The notes under the pieces were generated by a model. The model made no database searches and had not been told where the DNA came from. It worked only from the letters and a program-made list of their open reading frames with translations. Below, piece by piece: positions 11,739-23,465 of a stretch of DNA of 64,000 bases. This DNA is from Coprinellus micaceus (taxonomy: Eukaryota > Basidiomycota > Agaricomycetes > Agaricales > Psathyrellaceae). A program made the position numbers and the translations under genes. Location: NCBI GenBank assembly GCA_951394405.1, contig OX596335.1, positions 2,666,001-2,730,000 on the forward strand. The letters run 5' to 3'. The stretch's first letter is position 1. Each line of letters begins with the position of its first letter.

Positions 11739-12018
11739 ATGACCCACGACGCCGTTTGGTTCTCTCGTCCCAGGAAGTTCGGAAAGGGCAGCAGGCAATG
11801 GTGAGCCCAGCGCGCATATTCAACCCAGCCCAGGTTCTAAGCTCCAATTCCAGCCGCCTCTGCGCCCACCAGGCTGGTCTCATCCGCAAGTACGGCCTTG
11901 ACCTCTGCCGTCAATGCTTCCGCGAAAAGTCCGCCACCATTGGCTTCGTCAAGGTGTGGATAGCGTATCTTCATTTGCGCGGGGTAATCGCTGACGACTG
12001 GGCTCGTAGAACAAGTAA
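11739..12018 (+). CDS. RPS29: Cytosolic ribosomal protein uS14 (S29)
   Basis: Zinc-binding protein of the small ribosomal subunit. Three coding exons, 11739-11800, 11854-11953 and 12010-12018, give a 56-residue protein, the same length as yeast Rps29. It starts [20 protein letters not shown]. The two Cys pairs CRLC and CRQC enclose [13 protein letters not shown], and the protein ends [13 protein letters not shown]. The last coding exon is only 9 nt including the stop. Removing both introns is required to give the family sequence, so the model is well supported. Confidence 0.95.
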
Positions 12019-12711
12019 ATCTCGTCGACCCACATTGCGTTTTCACTTGTCCCACCTTTGGAGTTATGGCCACACCCCATGTACATATGCATGTCCCCCG
12101 TTCGAGTCCGCACGCCACCAATATGACCACATAACACCAACCCCTGCCTGAATTGAGCTTATGAGCCGCCCCGCCTTCCAGTGCTACCAACGCCAATGCC
12201 CAAGCCACATGCCATGGCGCCGCTTCGCCTAAGTGTACCACCGTTCACATCAATCCAATGCTATTGCAGAAGGTGCATATGAATCTTAAATGGCTCTAAT
12301 TAACGACTTTATATACACTGGGATGGAAGGGCTCAAGGCAGTACAGAATGAAGGAGGTAAAGAGTGCAGCGAGGGACTACTATGAAACAAACAGCCGAGC
12401 TAGAGTAAGTTGTGAAATAACCTTTACAAATGCAACGCAAATAAAGTCAGAAAACATGGACAACAAATGTTGGATAGAATGCCGTTTGCAAAATACAATG
12501 TTGGATGTTGGTATGAGGAGAAGACGCTGCTAATGACACGGAAGATGAGCTTGACCGAAGAACAATTCAAAAGATCGAGTAGAGTAGGACTGAAAGACGC
12601 AACCGGTGAAGGACGAAAGCGAAAGGAGATTATAAAGCGATGATAGTTCCGTAATGTCCATGGTAAGAGACCATGCCAATGCGATTAGGTGGTGAATAGC
12701 TGGGTGATTCT
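12019..12711. other. Intergenic, convergent 3' regions
   Basis: Lies between the ends of uS14 and the PUF gene. AT-rich parts near 12290-12620 look like 3' untranslated sequence. Short frames here have no recognisable protein content. Confidence 0.5.
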
Positions 12712-15700
12712 TCATATGCCATAGGCGTAGCCGGAGCGTTGGTAGGGATCGTTCATCCCACCAAGGCCAGCACCAGCGAACGGGCTGACGTTTGGGAAGG
12801 TTGCTCCCGCGAAGGGGCTAGGATGAGTAGGCGCCAAGCCTGGACCCATGCCAGGAGAGTTTTGGAGAACGTAGTTATCGATGGACTGGCCCTGCATGCC
12901 ATGTAACTGGGGGAGGGGACTTTGGCCGAAACCAGGCTGTCCTTGAGGCATACTGTACAACGGGGGAGTGGTGTAGATGTCGTTCAAGTTGTTGGAAAGG
13001 CTTTGGTTGAGGTGACGTCCGCCTCCTTGAGCATTTTGAATACCTGTGGAAGGTAGAGATCAACAATCCTCAATCACAAAACGAGGTCTGAGCACTTACG
13101 TTGAAGCTTGTTTTGAATGCGCTTGCCGTACGGAGTGTTGCGGATGAGAGGCAGAACGGGCCTGATGCCCTCGACGAGAAGGGCCCTCTGACCGGGATCA
13201 GCGTAGTCCAGAGCGGTCTAGGAGGGATGTCAGTTATCAAATGACGAGTTAGATGAAGGGGAGGCACATACTTGGACACAGTAGTTGCCATAAGAATCTC
13301 GCAGAAGCTTTTCCAACCGGGAACGGTTGAGGAGCTCGTCGATGACGAGCTTCCTCGTTCCATGCTCTGCGACGCGAACGCACTGCCAAGAGGGACCGCA
13401 TTAAATCAATAAGATACGATGAGGGAAGAACCACATACCTTCTCGATGACGTTGGAGCTGAACTTCTGAACAGACAAGGCGCAGATATTACCCAAAAACT
13501 GGCGAATGACAGCATCGCTGAACCGATTGTCGTTGAGGTCGAGGATGTACTGGACGACATAGTTGCCGTAAGGATCCTGGACGAGGGTGAGGGCATTGAA
13601 GGTGATCTCGTTCACAAGCTGAATACGCTGGCTCTCAGCCGCATGGTCAATACATCGCTGAAGTACGCAGCAGCCATGGCGGTGAGTCGCAACCTCAACG
13701 CAATTTTGAGCAACGGCGTTGTAGATGAACTGCGTGGGGTTGACGTTAATATCGGTCAGAAAAGAGAGGGTTAGAGGCGATCCTACCTGGTTATCCTCCG
13801 GCGCCAACTTATTCAGACATTTCTGAATGACGTGATTGCCATTCAGATCCTTGATCAGAACCACCACATGCAAGCTGAGAGCAACGATGATGGAATTAAT
13901 CTGAGCATTGTAGCGGTGATCAGTCTACGCACCCAAACGTAAGTGTGATAGGTGGAGGTAAGGTTAGGACGACATACCTGTCTCCGAGTCGACAGGAAGT
14001 CAATCATCTTCTGGACAGCACGGGTACCGTGCATGTTCAGCGAGATGTTGACCAAGTCCTGTGCGACCGACTCGCAGATGACATTGCGCTGTTCGTCAGT
14101 AGCATACTCGAGCAACTTCTGGCAAAGGTAGTTGCCAAAAGGATCCGTCATAAGCTCGGCGAAGTGAGCGAAGGTCTCACGGAAGATCATATCCCGATGC
14201 TCGGGAACCCCTTCCTCTAGCTTCTTCTGCAGGTAGCGACAACCGTGTTGATCCTTGCACAGTGAGGCGATCTCTCCCTGGAGGTCCTCCAAACGAATGC
14301 CAGCAAAGCGGTTGTCTACTGTTTCATGAGGTCCAAGATTGCAATATGGAAAGGACTTCAAAGCACTCACACTCACGGTCAATATCGCTGCGCTTGTGCT
14401 TCGGTCCATGCAGCCCGTTCATCTTGCCGTCAACCGGACCTGCACCGCGTCCACCCAATGCTAAGCCGTATCGCTGGCCAGCGGAATACATATTGGACGG
14501 AGGCATTGGACTAACACCAAGGTTGATGTTGGCATGAGGACCCTCGTAGCCATAGGCGACATATCCGGCATCAGCACCGTTCTGGATGGAGAATGCATCA
14601 AGGTCATACTGCAAGGAGATGTTAACTTTACGAAAATCTATCAGTCCACTTGAGACCTACCTCGTCATGAGGGACTTGGTTATACCCCAGCGAAGCAGAA
14701 TCGGGGCCCGCCGAGGGCATCCGGGAAAGAGAAGCCTGGATATCGTCGTTGAGTTGAGAGTTCGGGGTTGCTGTGCGTCCATTCAGCGCCTGCAAGTCGG
14801 GCGTCAATGGGGAGCCCGAAGTCTGAAGCAGATGAGCTGCATTATGGGGAAGCCCCATTGGAGTGGCAGGTACTGAGCGATTAACCGTGAGGCTGTCCAG
14901 CAAGCTGGGAGGGGAACCGCGACGCGAGAGGGGGACCTGACCCTGGGACAGTTGTTGGATGATAGGGCTGGTACCTGAGAGGATGCCTGCCGACGATTGC
15001 GGGATCTCGTCGGTAGGGGTGGAGAGGGTGACATTCGGGTTTGTCACGTTCCGGCGTTCGGACCTCCCAAGACCGTCAGAGCCGCGGGGGCCACCCGTGA
15101 ATTGAGGCCACTCTGAATGGTTGCGGGGAGAAGTCTGGGAGACGTGGGCCAAGTCGAGGGCAGCATTGGAGGCAGTCAACTATGGCATTCAGTCAGTCAC
15201 GAAGCGTGCGTCGGGGAAAGGGGACGTAGGCGAACCTTGTCATTGTAGTGATGGAACTTGTCGTCGTCCGAGGTTGGGAGGTTTCTCATGGCATCTTTGC
15301 AACCCATGGAAAACTTATTACTCCTGTCAACGATTCTATTTCGCAAATACGCACTGTGCATTTCCTGATCCAGCTGCTCGTCCAACATTAATCCCGCATT
15401 GTAAGTGCTAGCATAGCGAGCACCTTCGTCGTCCCCAAAGCGTCCAGGGCCCCGTAACAGAATCGAGGCGGAGACGGCGGCGGGGATGGGGGAGGCACGA
15501 GTGGACCGGTCTCCAGCCAACGAAAGTCCTTGAATGTGCGCGGCAAGCTCTTCATCATGGCTGCTGGCGGACGTTCGCCGACTTGCGGGCATACTCTTGG
15601 CGCCGGCAGATCTCGCGTAACCATTGCCGTTGGCGTTGGGACCGGTATGGAGGTCAGGAGACAGGTTGACAGTCGGCGCATATGTAACGGACTTGCGCTT

Positions 15701-16240
15701 GTCTGGTGGGCTATGGCTGAGGACTTGAAATATGTCGGAAGAGCTGAATGTTACGCACCTTGTGTGCTCAGCGCACGAGGGTCCCCCAACTTCTTACTCG
15801 CTCCCGGTGGCGTGGTCGGTGCGGAAAGCGCGATGTGCTGGCCCGCCAAAGTGGGTTCGTAGGGAATGCTGAGTAACTCTTGAGCCTGCTGGTGCTCGAG
15901 GACGGCCATTTGATCTTCAAACATCCTGCGCTGAATAGCACGCTGGCGCTCGTGCTCCTGTCTCTTGAGCTCGACCCGCTGCAAACAATGACACGTCCTT
16001 TTAGTGGTGCGTGTCAGGGACGGGGATAGCCAGACTCACTGCCGTCATGTCGGGTATGTTGGTACCAAGCCGCGCAGCCTGAGAATGGGAGGAATCGGGG
16101 GCCGGATGAGAACCCTGGGGGAAGTCTGGGGGAAGTCGACATACCGAATCTGCAAGGTCGAGGAACGCTGGGGGGCTATTTTGTCGACCTCCCGGCGAGG
16201 CATTATCATTAGATGGGATAGTATGTTCCAGAGAGTTCAT
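12712..16240 (-). CDS. Puf4-type PUF RNA-binding protein
   Basis: Post-transcriptional regulator that binds 3' UTRs through PUF repeats. The N-terminal half is low complexity with a Gln/Glu/Arg coiled segment (VELKRQEHERQRAIQRRMFE). The C-terminal half carries consecutive repeats: EIASLCKDQHGCRYLQKKLE, HFAELMTDPFGNYLCQKLLE, LVNISLNMHGTRAVQKMIDF, LIKDLNGNHVIQKCLNKL, EVATHRHGCCVLQRCIDH, LVQDPYGNYVVQYILDL, ALSVQKFSSNVIEKV, then a last repeat and NTPYGKRIQNKL. The opening SLCKDQHGCRYLQ and THRHGCCVLQ blocks match yeast Puf4 better than Puf3. ATG at 16240 is followed by NSLEHTIPSND. A Gly/Pro tail ends at 12712. Confidence 0.9.
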
Positions 16241-16985
16241 TGAAATGCACGGGTCCCGCTGATAGTAGAGTAGTGAAGGACAGTAAGGGATATTGGAAAG
16301 AAAGGCGGTCGGATATAGGTCGAGGTGGGCGAAGGTCGCTATTAGAATCCTGGACGGCGACGTCAAGACGGGTGGCCCAGGTGGCGAAAAAAGGGAGCTG
16401 ACCGGATGTCTGTAGCAGAATGTTGTACAAAGAGCCTGACTCCTGGGCTTTGGCGGGGGTAAGACTGAGCTCGACGCTGTGGACGACGACGAGCAGACCT
16501 TTTCAGACGGGCAAAGCGATGGGGACAGACGGCGGCACAGTGGAGGAGAGGTTGCTGTCTTATACGACGTGATAGCCCATTTTGGTCCCTGAACTCTAAC
16601 ATTCGGCAATTTCCCTCCAAAATTTTCAACTCCGGTCCCTGTCCCGCTCGCCTCACGCCCCGTCCCCTCGTCCTCACCGTCCCCAGCCCTCTGCTCATCG
16701 TGCCCATTGTCGACGATGGCCTCCATGTTATTGCTCAGCATTGCAGGATCCCTCGCAATCTCCCTCCAAGTCCGCGTCTCCGCCCAGAGCCATAGCGCTA
16801 ATACATTTCCCATCAAAAGTTCGCACGGCAACCGAGCACCCTCCAGGGTCCCTCCAAGGCCAATATACTTAGAGATATCGCGTAACGCCTCGCTGGCAGC
16901 CTCCCACTTGATTGGAGCTCGTCGTCGTGGGGGACAATTTTATCTATGGCGTATGGAACAAATAATGATACCAGAAGAATCAGAA
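16241..16985. other. Intergenic, PUF gene promoter region
   Basis: Upstream of the PUF gene and downstream of the UVRAG-like gene, both leftward. Long pyrimidine-rich runs occur near 16600-16700. Open frames on either strand show no family signature, so no gene is called. Confidence 0.5.
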
Positions 16986-19900
16986 TTATGTCTCTGGCGA
17001 CAGGGTCGCGGAAATAGTAATACCAGCGTGTCCGCCATGCTGCTTCGGCTCTGGAGGGTTCTCGACGTTCCCAACGGCCTCCTTTGACTCATCTTCACCC
17101 TTCGCTCTCTCCGTATCGCGAACCAGCGCGTGGATCGTGGACCGGTCCTCGTCGTCGCCTCCGTCCTCCCCCGTCTCGGCCGATTCAATGGCAAGGACCG
17201 ATGACTTGGTCGATGCTCGGCTGGTTGATGGGTACCGCCCACGGAGAAACCCAGTAAACGGGGCAAACCCCAGAAATCGCGAACCACGAGACTCTCCGCC
17301 TGCAGGGGTCGGGGTTGGGGTCGTGGCACCACTGCGCGGTGGTGTGTGCACCTCGCCTGCCCCATCCGCGTCCACCCGCCCTATCGCCTGCGGTGCGTCC
17401 CCAGTTGTGATCTGCGTGTTCGCGTCGTTTCCCGAGTCCAGGCTGAGAAGCGACAAGCTAGAGGATGATGAACCCAGACCTTTGCTTTTCCTGGATCCCG
17501 CATTTCGTTAGCCGGGACGTCTCCTTTCCCTTGACATGTGTCCGGGACTACTTACGGGATTTCGGAACGAGTATTGTCGTGGCTCAGAATTAGGAGCAGG
17601 TTCTTGAGGTTGGGAAGCGTGTGCCTCATATCAAGCGCTCGCAGATCCTTCTCGACCATCAGCTGTGCATTTAATGAGTCTTCGCAAATCACATAGTCTA
17701 TAAGGAACTTCTCTTACTATTTCGATGTTCTTATTCAGCAGGAACACCCCGTACTCGAACCGGTATGTGTCAACCCCTTTCGAGTATAACGGGAACCTGT
17801 TTAATTGGCAAGCTTAGCGCCCAGCGATTCCCCAGCGACTCTGTCACTCACATTCTGGGCCCAATCATCGCCGAGATATTGTCCCGGATGAGGCTGCGGC
17901 TGCCGATACACGTGACGGGGTAGAGGAGATTGACCCCAAGATATGCTGCCAAGAGCTGTAGGGCTTGAGCAACATACCCCAGGGCTGACGCTATGGTGTC
18001 TTCGTTGATATCTTTGTGCTCTGGTAACGACGAAGGCGGGGCTGGGTCACTGGACGATGACGGGAGGGGAAGGGCGATGTCAAAGATGGTGAACAGCAGG
18101 TCAGCAGGCGAGAGCAACTCGATAGGAAATATTTCGGTGAGGACTGAGATGAGGTTGGCACGCATAGATATCATTGTGATATGAAGCGAAGCCAGCTGGG
18201 ACCTGCGAAAACTATGAGTGTACCTGTCCCTTTAACTGCTGAAAGCGCCTCACCTCTCTTCATCCACTCGGTCGGCGATCTCCATCTCCGCTACCTCAGC
18301 CTCACCGACGGACTGGCGAGCAAGAGCAAGAACCCCCCGCCGTTGCATTAATAATGCTCTCCGTTCTTTGATGTATTGGCCCTCTAGAACACCTCGTCAA
18401 AGGCTGTATTGGGAGGCACTTTGGACGTACGTACTCTGCGCGGAAGCTTCTGATACTCGCTGACGGCTTGACTGGACCTCCGATATTCGATACTGACGTT
18501 CATTAATATCTCGCTTCTGAAACCTCGTCAGCACATAGTCAAAGCGGACACAACGGCAAAGCTATGCTACTCATACCAAGGGTGAAATGTCATCTTCTGC
18601 AATCATTTGGTCGACTTTGGCACTGATAGCAGACAGCGACGCGTCGTTGTCGTAAATCAGTGCCTGTAAGGTAGCTAGCCTGAGTTGGTTATCGGACATC
18701 ACGACATTAAGGAGGTACGAGAGATCACATACTGGAACATGTCTGGCCATGTCGCCGTCTTTGCCATGTCCTTAGATTCGCTTAGGTTAGGCCCCCTTCT
18801 CCTTCGCCGGGAGTGCGAGTGGGTATCCTCTGGGGTGAATTTAGAGTTCTGCGGTAGCACATGCTTTACTTTGTGCAGTTCCGACTCGGGGTCAGATGCA
18901 TAGCCGTTCGTAGGTGAGGAAGGCCTGGACGGCGGACGCTTGGAGGGTGCAATGCAATACCTCGCTCCAAGAGGGCCAAGCGTAAGGAAGAGGCAATTGG
19001 AAGGTATGTCGCAGATCTATAGCGATGACATGAGGTTTTGCCACTTCGGTGATATGAATGGACCTACGTCTTCTGCAAGAGGGGCTAAATCCTCCAAATT
19101 CACTTCCCACTCTTGGATGACTCTCCATCGAAAGCCTGGCTCATCGAGATATGGTGGGGTCGACTGATCGTCCCAGTTAGCTTTCTGGACGCCAGCAGGA
19201 AGCTTTCCCCATATCGCCACCCTGAAGGATTGGGCGTTCAGGCGTGTCCACTCCATAGACTGAGATATTGAGCCAGGTCCCAGAGCAAAAGTGGGATTAG
19301 TCGAGGGCCGGTGTATTGGGGATCGATAGGTAAGAACAGTCGTTTCAAGAGGCTTCGGAGTTGAGGTGTCCTTGAGCTGTGAAAGCCTCGGTCGGGTTTT
19401 GGCTTGCGCTGCGGGCACAATCTTGGCCTTTCCATTGACAGATGTGAGGATACGTGACTTCCGGGATTCGGACGGCGGGGCCCGGTTGGTATCAGAGAAG
19501 GTCGGGCTGTTGGGGGGTTCAGGAGAGGGACTGCAAACACGGCTGTTGACGGAAGATACAGAGCTCTGTCGGGAAGGCGGAGAGGCCCTGAATTGGCTCT
19601 TAGTGTGGGGAGCAGAACTCGGGAGAGGCTTGACCCTCCCACCAGGAGTAGAGGGCGAGGGAAGACCCACCCTCTTCGGTGAGAAGGGACGTGGGTCCGG
19701 TCCAGATGGTTCTTGGGGGTGTTCAGTGACAGACAGAACCAGACAAGTTTCAAGGAGGCGCGCGTTGATAACCTTCTCCAAGCCCGTCTGGGAGTTGTCC
19801 AAAAGAAAACTCGACGTTCGTGCGCTGCTGTGGGAGTTGAGAATCCGGGAACTCGTCGTTGAAGACGCCTTCGAGTTTGCGCGCGGCCGTTGGGACTTGA

Positions 19901-20267
19901 AAGAGCTCGCTCGGGGGGAGATGTCCGAGTCGCCCCCAGGCGCGAAGTTAACAGACGTCTTCCTTGCCCGTATCGTTCCAGTTGGACCTGTCGGGCTGAG
20001 GTTATCTTCGTCATGATGAAGTCCATCTTCCCACTTCAAACTCGAGCGAGTAGCAACGGAATTGGTAGAGGTCTTGCGGGGGCGCCGTCGACAGGCGTGG
20101 AGGTTGAAGTCATCGGTGGCGGTCGCTGAGGAATGGAGGGAGTCGGTGGGTTGGAAGAGAGCGGACGTAAAGGCGTCTCGCACAGGGAACGGCGTTAAAT
20201 TTCGGACTTGTAGCGAAGTAATATGTCGAAGGCGACGCTGGGCAGGAGTTAGTGCCGCAGTCTGCAT
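16986..20267 (-). CDS. UVRAG/Vps38-like (Atg14-domain) protein
   Basis: Probable subunit of the Vps34 PI3-kinase complex in endosomal sorting and autophagy. A Ser/Pro-rich N-terminal region leads to a C2-like segment (RVAIWGKLPAGVQ ... WRVIQEWEVNLEDLAPL). A coiled-coil region encoded near 18540-18250 follows, then the conserved Atg14/UVRAG core: GYVAQALQLLAAYLGVNLLY, GSRSLIRDNISAMIGPR, and YSKGVDTYRFEYGVFLLNKN before a DLRALDMRHTLPNLKNLLLI block. The C-terminal exon (about 17490-16986) is disordered. ATG at 20267. At least seven introns. Orthology to UVRAG rather than another Atg14-domain protein is inferred from the core motifs. Confidence 0.83.
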
Positions 20268-20639
20268 CGAACGATGTTGGGACCAACAGTAAAGAGGGAG
20301 CTATCAGAGCAGAAGTCTATCTCTGCCTTGGGTTCAGAGGCCAACCCTGAGATCTCCTCCGAGTCCGCCATATCTTGTTCTGTGTGACGTCCTATCGTGC
20401 CAGACGGGTTCGATTCGGGGTGGGTGCCTGGACTTGGAGCCGACAGGGGAATTACTGGGAATTACGGGCGATGAATGCGGTAGACTGTCCGGGAACGAGC
20501 AGTGTACATTGGGTATCGAGAGACCAGAGGAGATAGTTTAACGATGGTGCATGAGAAGGCTGCCAAGTCCACTTTGGGCACATCTGAGCACCATCAACTC
20601 CCGTGTTCTCGTCCCTCAACCACCAACACCTCCAACCCA
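20268..20639. promoter_or_regulatory. Divergent promoter, UVRAG-like / acidic protein
   Basis: Shared upstream DNA of two head-to-head genes. It contains CT-rich tracts but no motif I can name. Confidence 0.4.
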
Positions 20640-22075
20640 ATGGCGTCCACAGAGTCGGCCGGGGTTCAGCAGCAGAAGACGGCGAAGGAAATCCAAGATG
20701 CCAAGGCGATGCCTCCACCGCCAGTTCCCGTCAAGGGTGTGCTGCTGGAACCAGAACTAAACGCGCTCCAGGATTCGCTCAAGGTACACGTCTCGCCTCC
20801 ACCTTTCTAAACGGTTAATCGAATTCTTTGTCTAGAACGCCGTCGCTCAAACCGGTTTGGTCTACAAGTATTACGTGAAAACGTTCAAACCGTAGGTAGA
20901 TGCGAGCACTGTCCCAAGCGGTGGTTAAAGTCGTTGCAGGGAACTCAGGCATGTCCAGCCCCCGCAATCCTTGACTGGTGCTCTTGGTCGCGAGCTGGAG
21001 AAGTACGATCAGGTGTGCGATGCTATGGAAGCACACATAGTGCGTCTATCCCTCTTATTGTCGGGGCTCTGCTAATCGCGGAGCGCAGCTCCGTGCCATC
21101 TCCATTCTCCAACGCGATCTCGCAAAGGAGGAGAAACGCCTCGAAGAGGAACAGGCCGCCCTGAAGGCTAAGGAACGGGAGGCTAAAACGCCAGATCCAA
21201 TGCAGGAGGAAGACAGTTTAACGCAGCCGATGACCCAGCCAACCACAACGAACAACTCGCCGGCATCAGGCACACATTCTGCCCGTCGCCCATCTGCCAT
21301 CTCCATTTCGTCCCTCCACAGACCCGCGTTTCCCCACAAGCTCGACTTGTCGTCTGTCTCCTTCCGGATGCCCGCAGATGAAAACGTCATTCAAAGTGGC
21401 CTCGGTTCACCTGTTACTTTGGCCCCCAAATCTGCTCGCCCCACAGGCGCTAATGATCTTCCGGACTTCATGTTCCCCTCAGGATCAGACTCAAGCTCAC
21501 GCCCGCCAGATGTCGACCTGACCATCCCGGACATCATGCCTTCGACTTCGGTAGATCTTTCAGCCGGTGGCTCGTCGGATAAGCCGATTGAGCTGGACCT
21601 CGAGGACGAGTTGGACGTAAATGTGGCCATGTCCAAGTTCTATGGGGTTGATCCAAGCTCCTCTACTACTGCAAACCACGAGGGCCCCGAGAATATCTTC
21701 TCTGCAGATATAGTGGGCAGCGGTGATCCCACAGCAGGGAATGAGAATGAGCTGAAGGGCGTAAAGGACACTGACTTCTTCAAGCAACTGGAGGGACTCT
21801 CCAACCTCCAACCAGGAGAGGCGTCAAAGCCCCCCAGCCAAGGAACTACAGTCCTCGGTAACTTCAACTCCGATGCTGCGAACGTGGAGAACAACCTGTC
21901 GAACATACACGACCAAAACTTCAACTTTGATACCGTTATCGATCTAACCAGCGATGACATCGACTTGGCCAACCTCGCTTCAGCAGATTTCTTCTCTTCC
22001 TCCAACCAACCGAATCCGGAGGTCAACTTCTCTGTCGACTTTACGATGGGTGAACCGGACGAAGAGTCGAAATAA
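20640..22075 (+). CDS. Unrecognised acidic coiled-coil protein
   Basis: Not assigned to a family. ATG at 20640. The N-terminal part is spread over short exons: NALQDSLK-NAVAQTGLVYKYY, VKTFKP-ELRHVQPPQSL, ALGRELEKYDQVCDAMEAHI. Then comes a charged helix (LQRDLAKEEKRLEEEQAALK). A large last exon from about 21090 is Ser/Thr/Asp-rich and acidic, ending DFTMGEPDEESK. Helical N-terminus plus acidic tail suggests a nuclear complex subunit, for example a Mediator-like protein, but this is a guess. The gene lies between the UVRAG-like gene (divergent) and the cullin-like gene (convergent). Confidence 0.7.
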
Positions 22076-22140
22076 GGGGCCAGTAGCAGTAACTCGTAGT
22101 CAATCACGTACATGTCGGCAATACACTAGAGTCCGAGAGA

Positions 22141-23225
22141 CTATGAACGCGAACCTTCAGCCTTAACCTTATCGCCCCCGTCCTTCTGGTCGGTTGCGCC
22201 GACCGCAGCAACCAGATACTTTTCAATACGTTTTCGAAGCGCATGGTCAGGTCGCACCCCAATGGTTTCCAGAGCGAGTGAGAGGTCAGAAATCAGCTGG
22301 AGTTTCTCGTCCTCTTCCACGTCCTCTGCAGTCATGAGATGCTGCACGGCGCGGCCAAGACGACCCTTTGGGCGATAAGGAGCGGCGCCAGCCGGAGTTT
22401 TAGGAATTTTGTGTTTGGCTTTCGAAGTGCCTTTGGATTTCGGTGCGAGTAATAGAGGTTCTACGACTTCAGTTCTAAACCGTCGGTGGGCTAGGGACGC
22501 AACGGGGACGATGCGGTCTGTGGAACTTGTGGCTTCTGAGCACGCCTCAGCACGAGTTAGGCGCTCAGACGAATCTCCTTCCGTATATCCCCACCTCTTC
22601 AGTTCTTCGGCACGCTTCTCCCTAAGACGCTTGGATATTTTTTCCCTGGTATCTTCGATAGTGAGGGTCTTCACCACGGAATCAAGGACGTCGTTAAGGC
22701 GCAGCCATCCTCGGTCCTCGTCGACAGCCCGCTTTACATAGTGCCTGTTGACGTAGCTTAGGAGCCTGTTTGTAGACTGGGCCCCAGAGCTGTACCGCTT
22801 GAATGAGGGAACAAGGAAGTGGACGAGAGTAGACTCGTCATCTGGGACATTGAGCGCTATCTCTTGGCAGACTTCTGCGAAGTACCGGTCGAGGTGGTCG
22901 TAGATGTCCGAGCTGCCTGCAGGCGCCTTCCCCCTAGCAGTGGCCGAACCCGTGGCGGAGCTAGCTTCGCTCTGGGAAGTGAAACTGTTGCATATCAGTG
23001 TCAAACTCTGGACACAGCACACGGACATGCTCACTAATTATAACAGGCAGTGTGAATGCCGCTGTAGAGGACGAAGTCTACAGCTGGAGCCTTGCCGTTG
23101 GGGTCGTTGGTGGAGGACTTGACGATGTGATCGAGTGCAGGCTTGAGGTATGCCCAAAGCGATGCAGAGGAGTTGGCAGGATTGGACGAACTGGACGCCG
23201 GGTTGAGCACGACAGCAGCTGGCAT
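22141..23225 (-). CDS. Cullin N-terminal-domain-only protein
   Basis: Two exons joined by an intron from a GTGAGC donor to a CAACAG acceptor near 23033-22990, giving HTACYNYFTSQSEASS. The first ~150 residues follow CUL1 repeat 1: LWAYLKPALDHIV, the LYSGIHTACYNYFTS block (compare CUL1 YTHVYNYCTS), DIYDHLDRYFAEVCQEI, then NRLLSYVNRHYVKRAVDEDR. These elements form the SKP1/F-box adaptor face in CUL1. The remaining ~190 residues are charged and do not resemble cullin repeats 2-3, the RBX1-binding homology domain or the neddylation domain. Total length is about 350 residues against ~750-800. The stop at 22141 is followed closely by another gene, so the missing half is not downstream. ATG at 23225; the longer frame starts only at TTG. 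Confidence 0.72.
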
Positions 23226-23465
23226 CGATGCATGCGACCGTTGACGGACAGAACCAAAAGATGCCCTCAAGTTCGCCGTGTGATCAATTGATTACATCCG
23301 ACTGATCCCGTCCCATTGACATACATATTGGGATGTCACTCTCTTTCATACGTGACATCCCAGAGGGAACGGATGAAATTCCAGTTTCTCCACTGTACGA
23401 GCCCTCGTATAAAGAACTGAACCTCACAATTTTATTGGTGCGCCCCCCACCTCTCCAAGAACATC

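Noticed and set aside
11837..12241. A 134-residue minus-strand frame opposite the uS14 gene
   Set aside because: It is antisense to real exons and has no family signal.
16707..17087. Plus-strand frame with a signal-peptide-like start
   Set aside because: It runs antisense into the last UVRAG-like exon and has no homologous motif or conserved continuation.
23226..23270. Longer start for the cullin-like protein
   Set aside because: The extension begins with TTG; the first ATG is at 23225.
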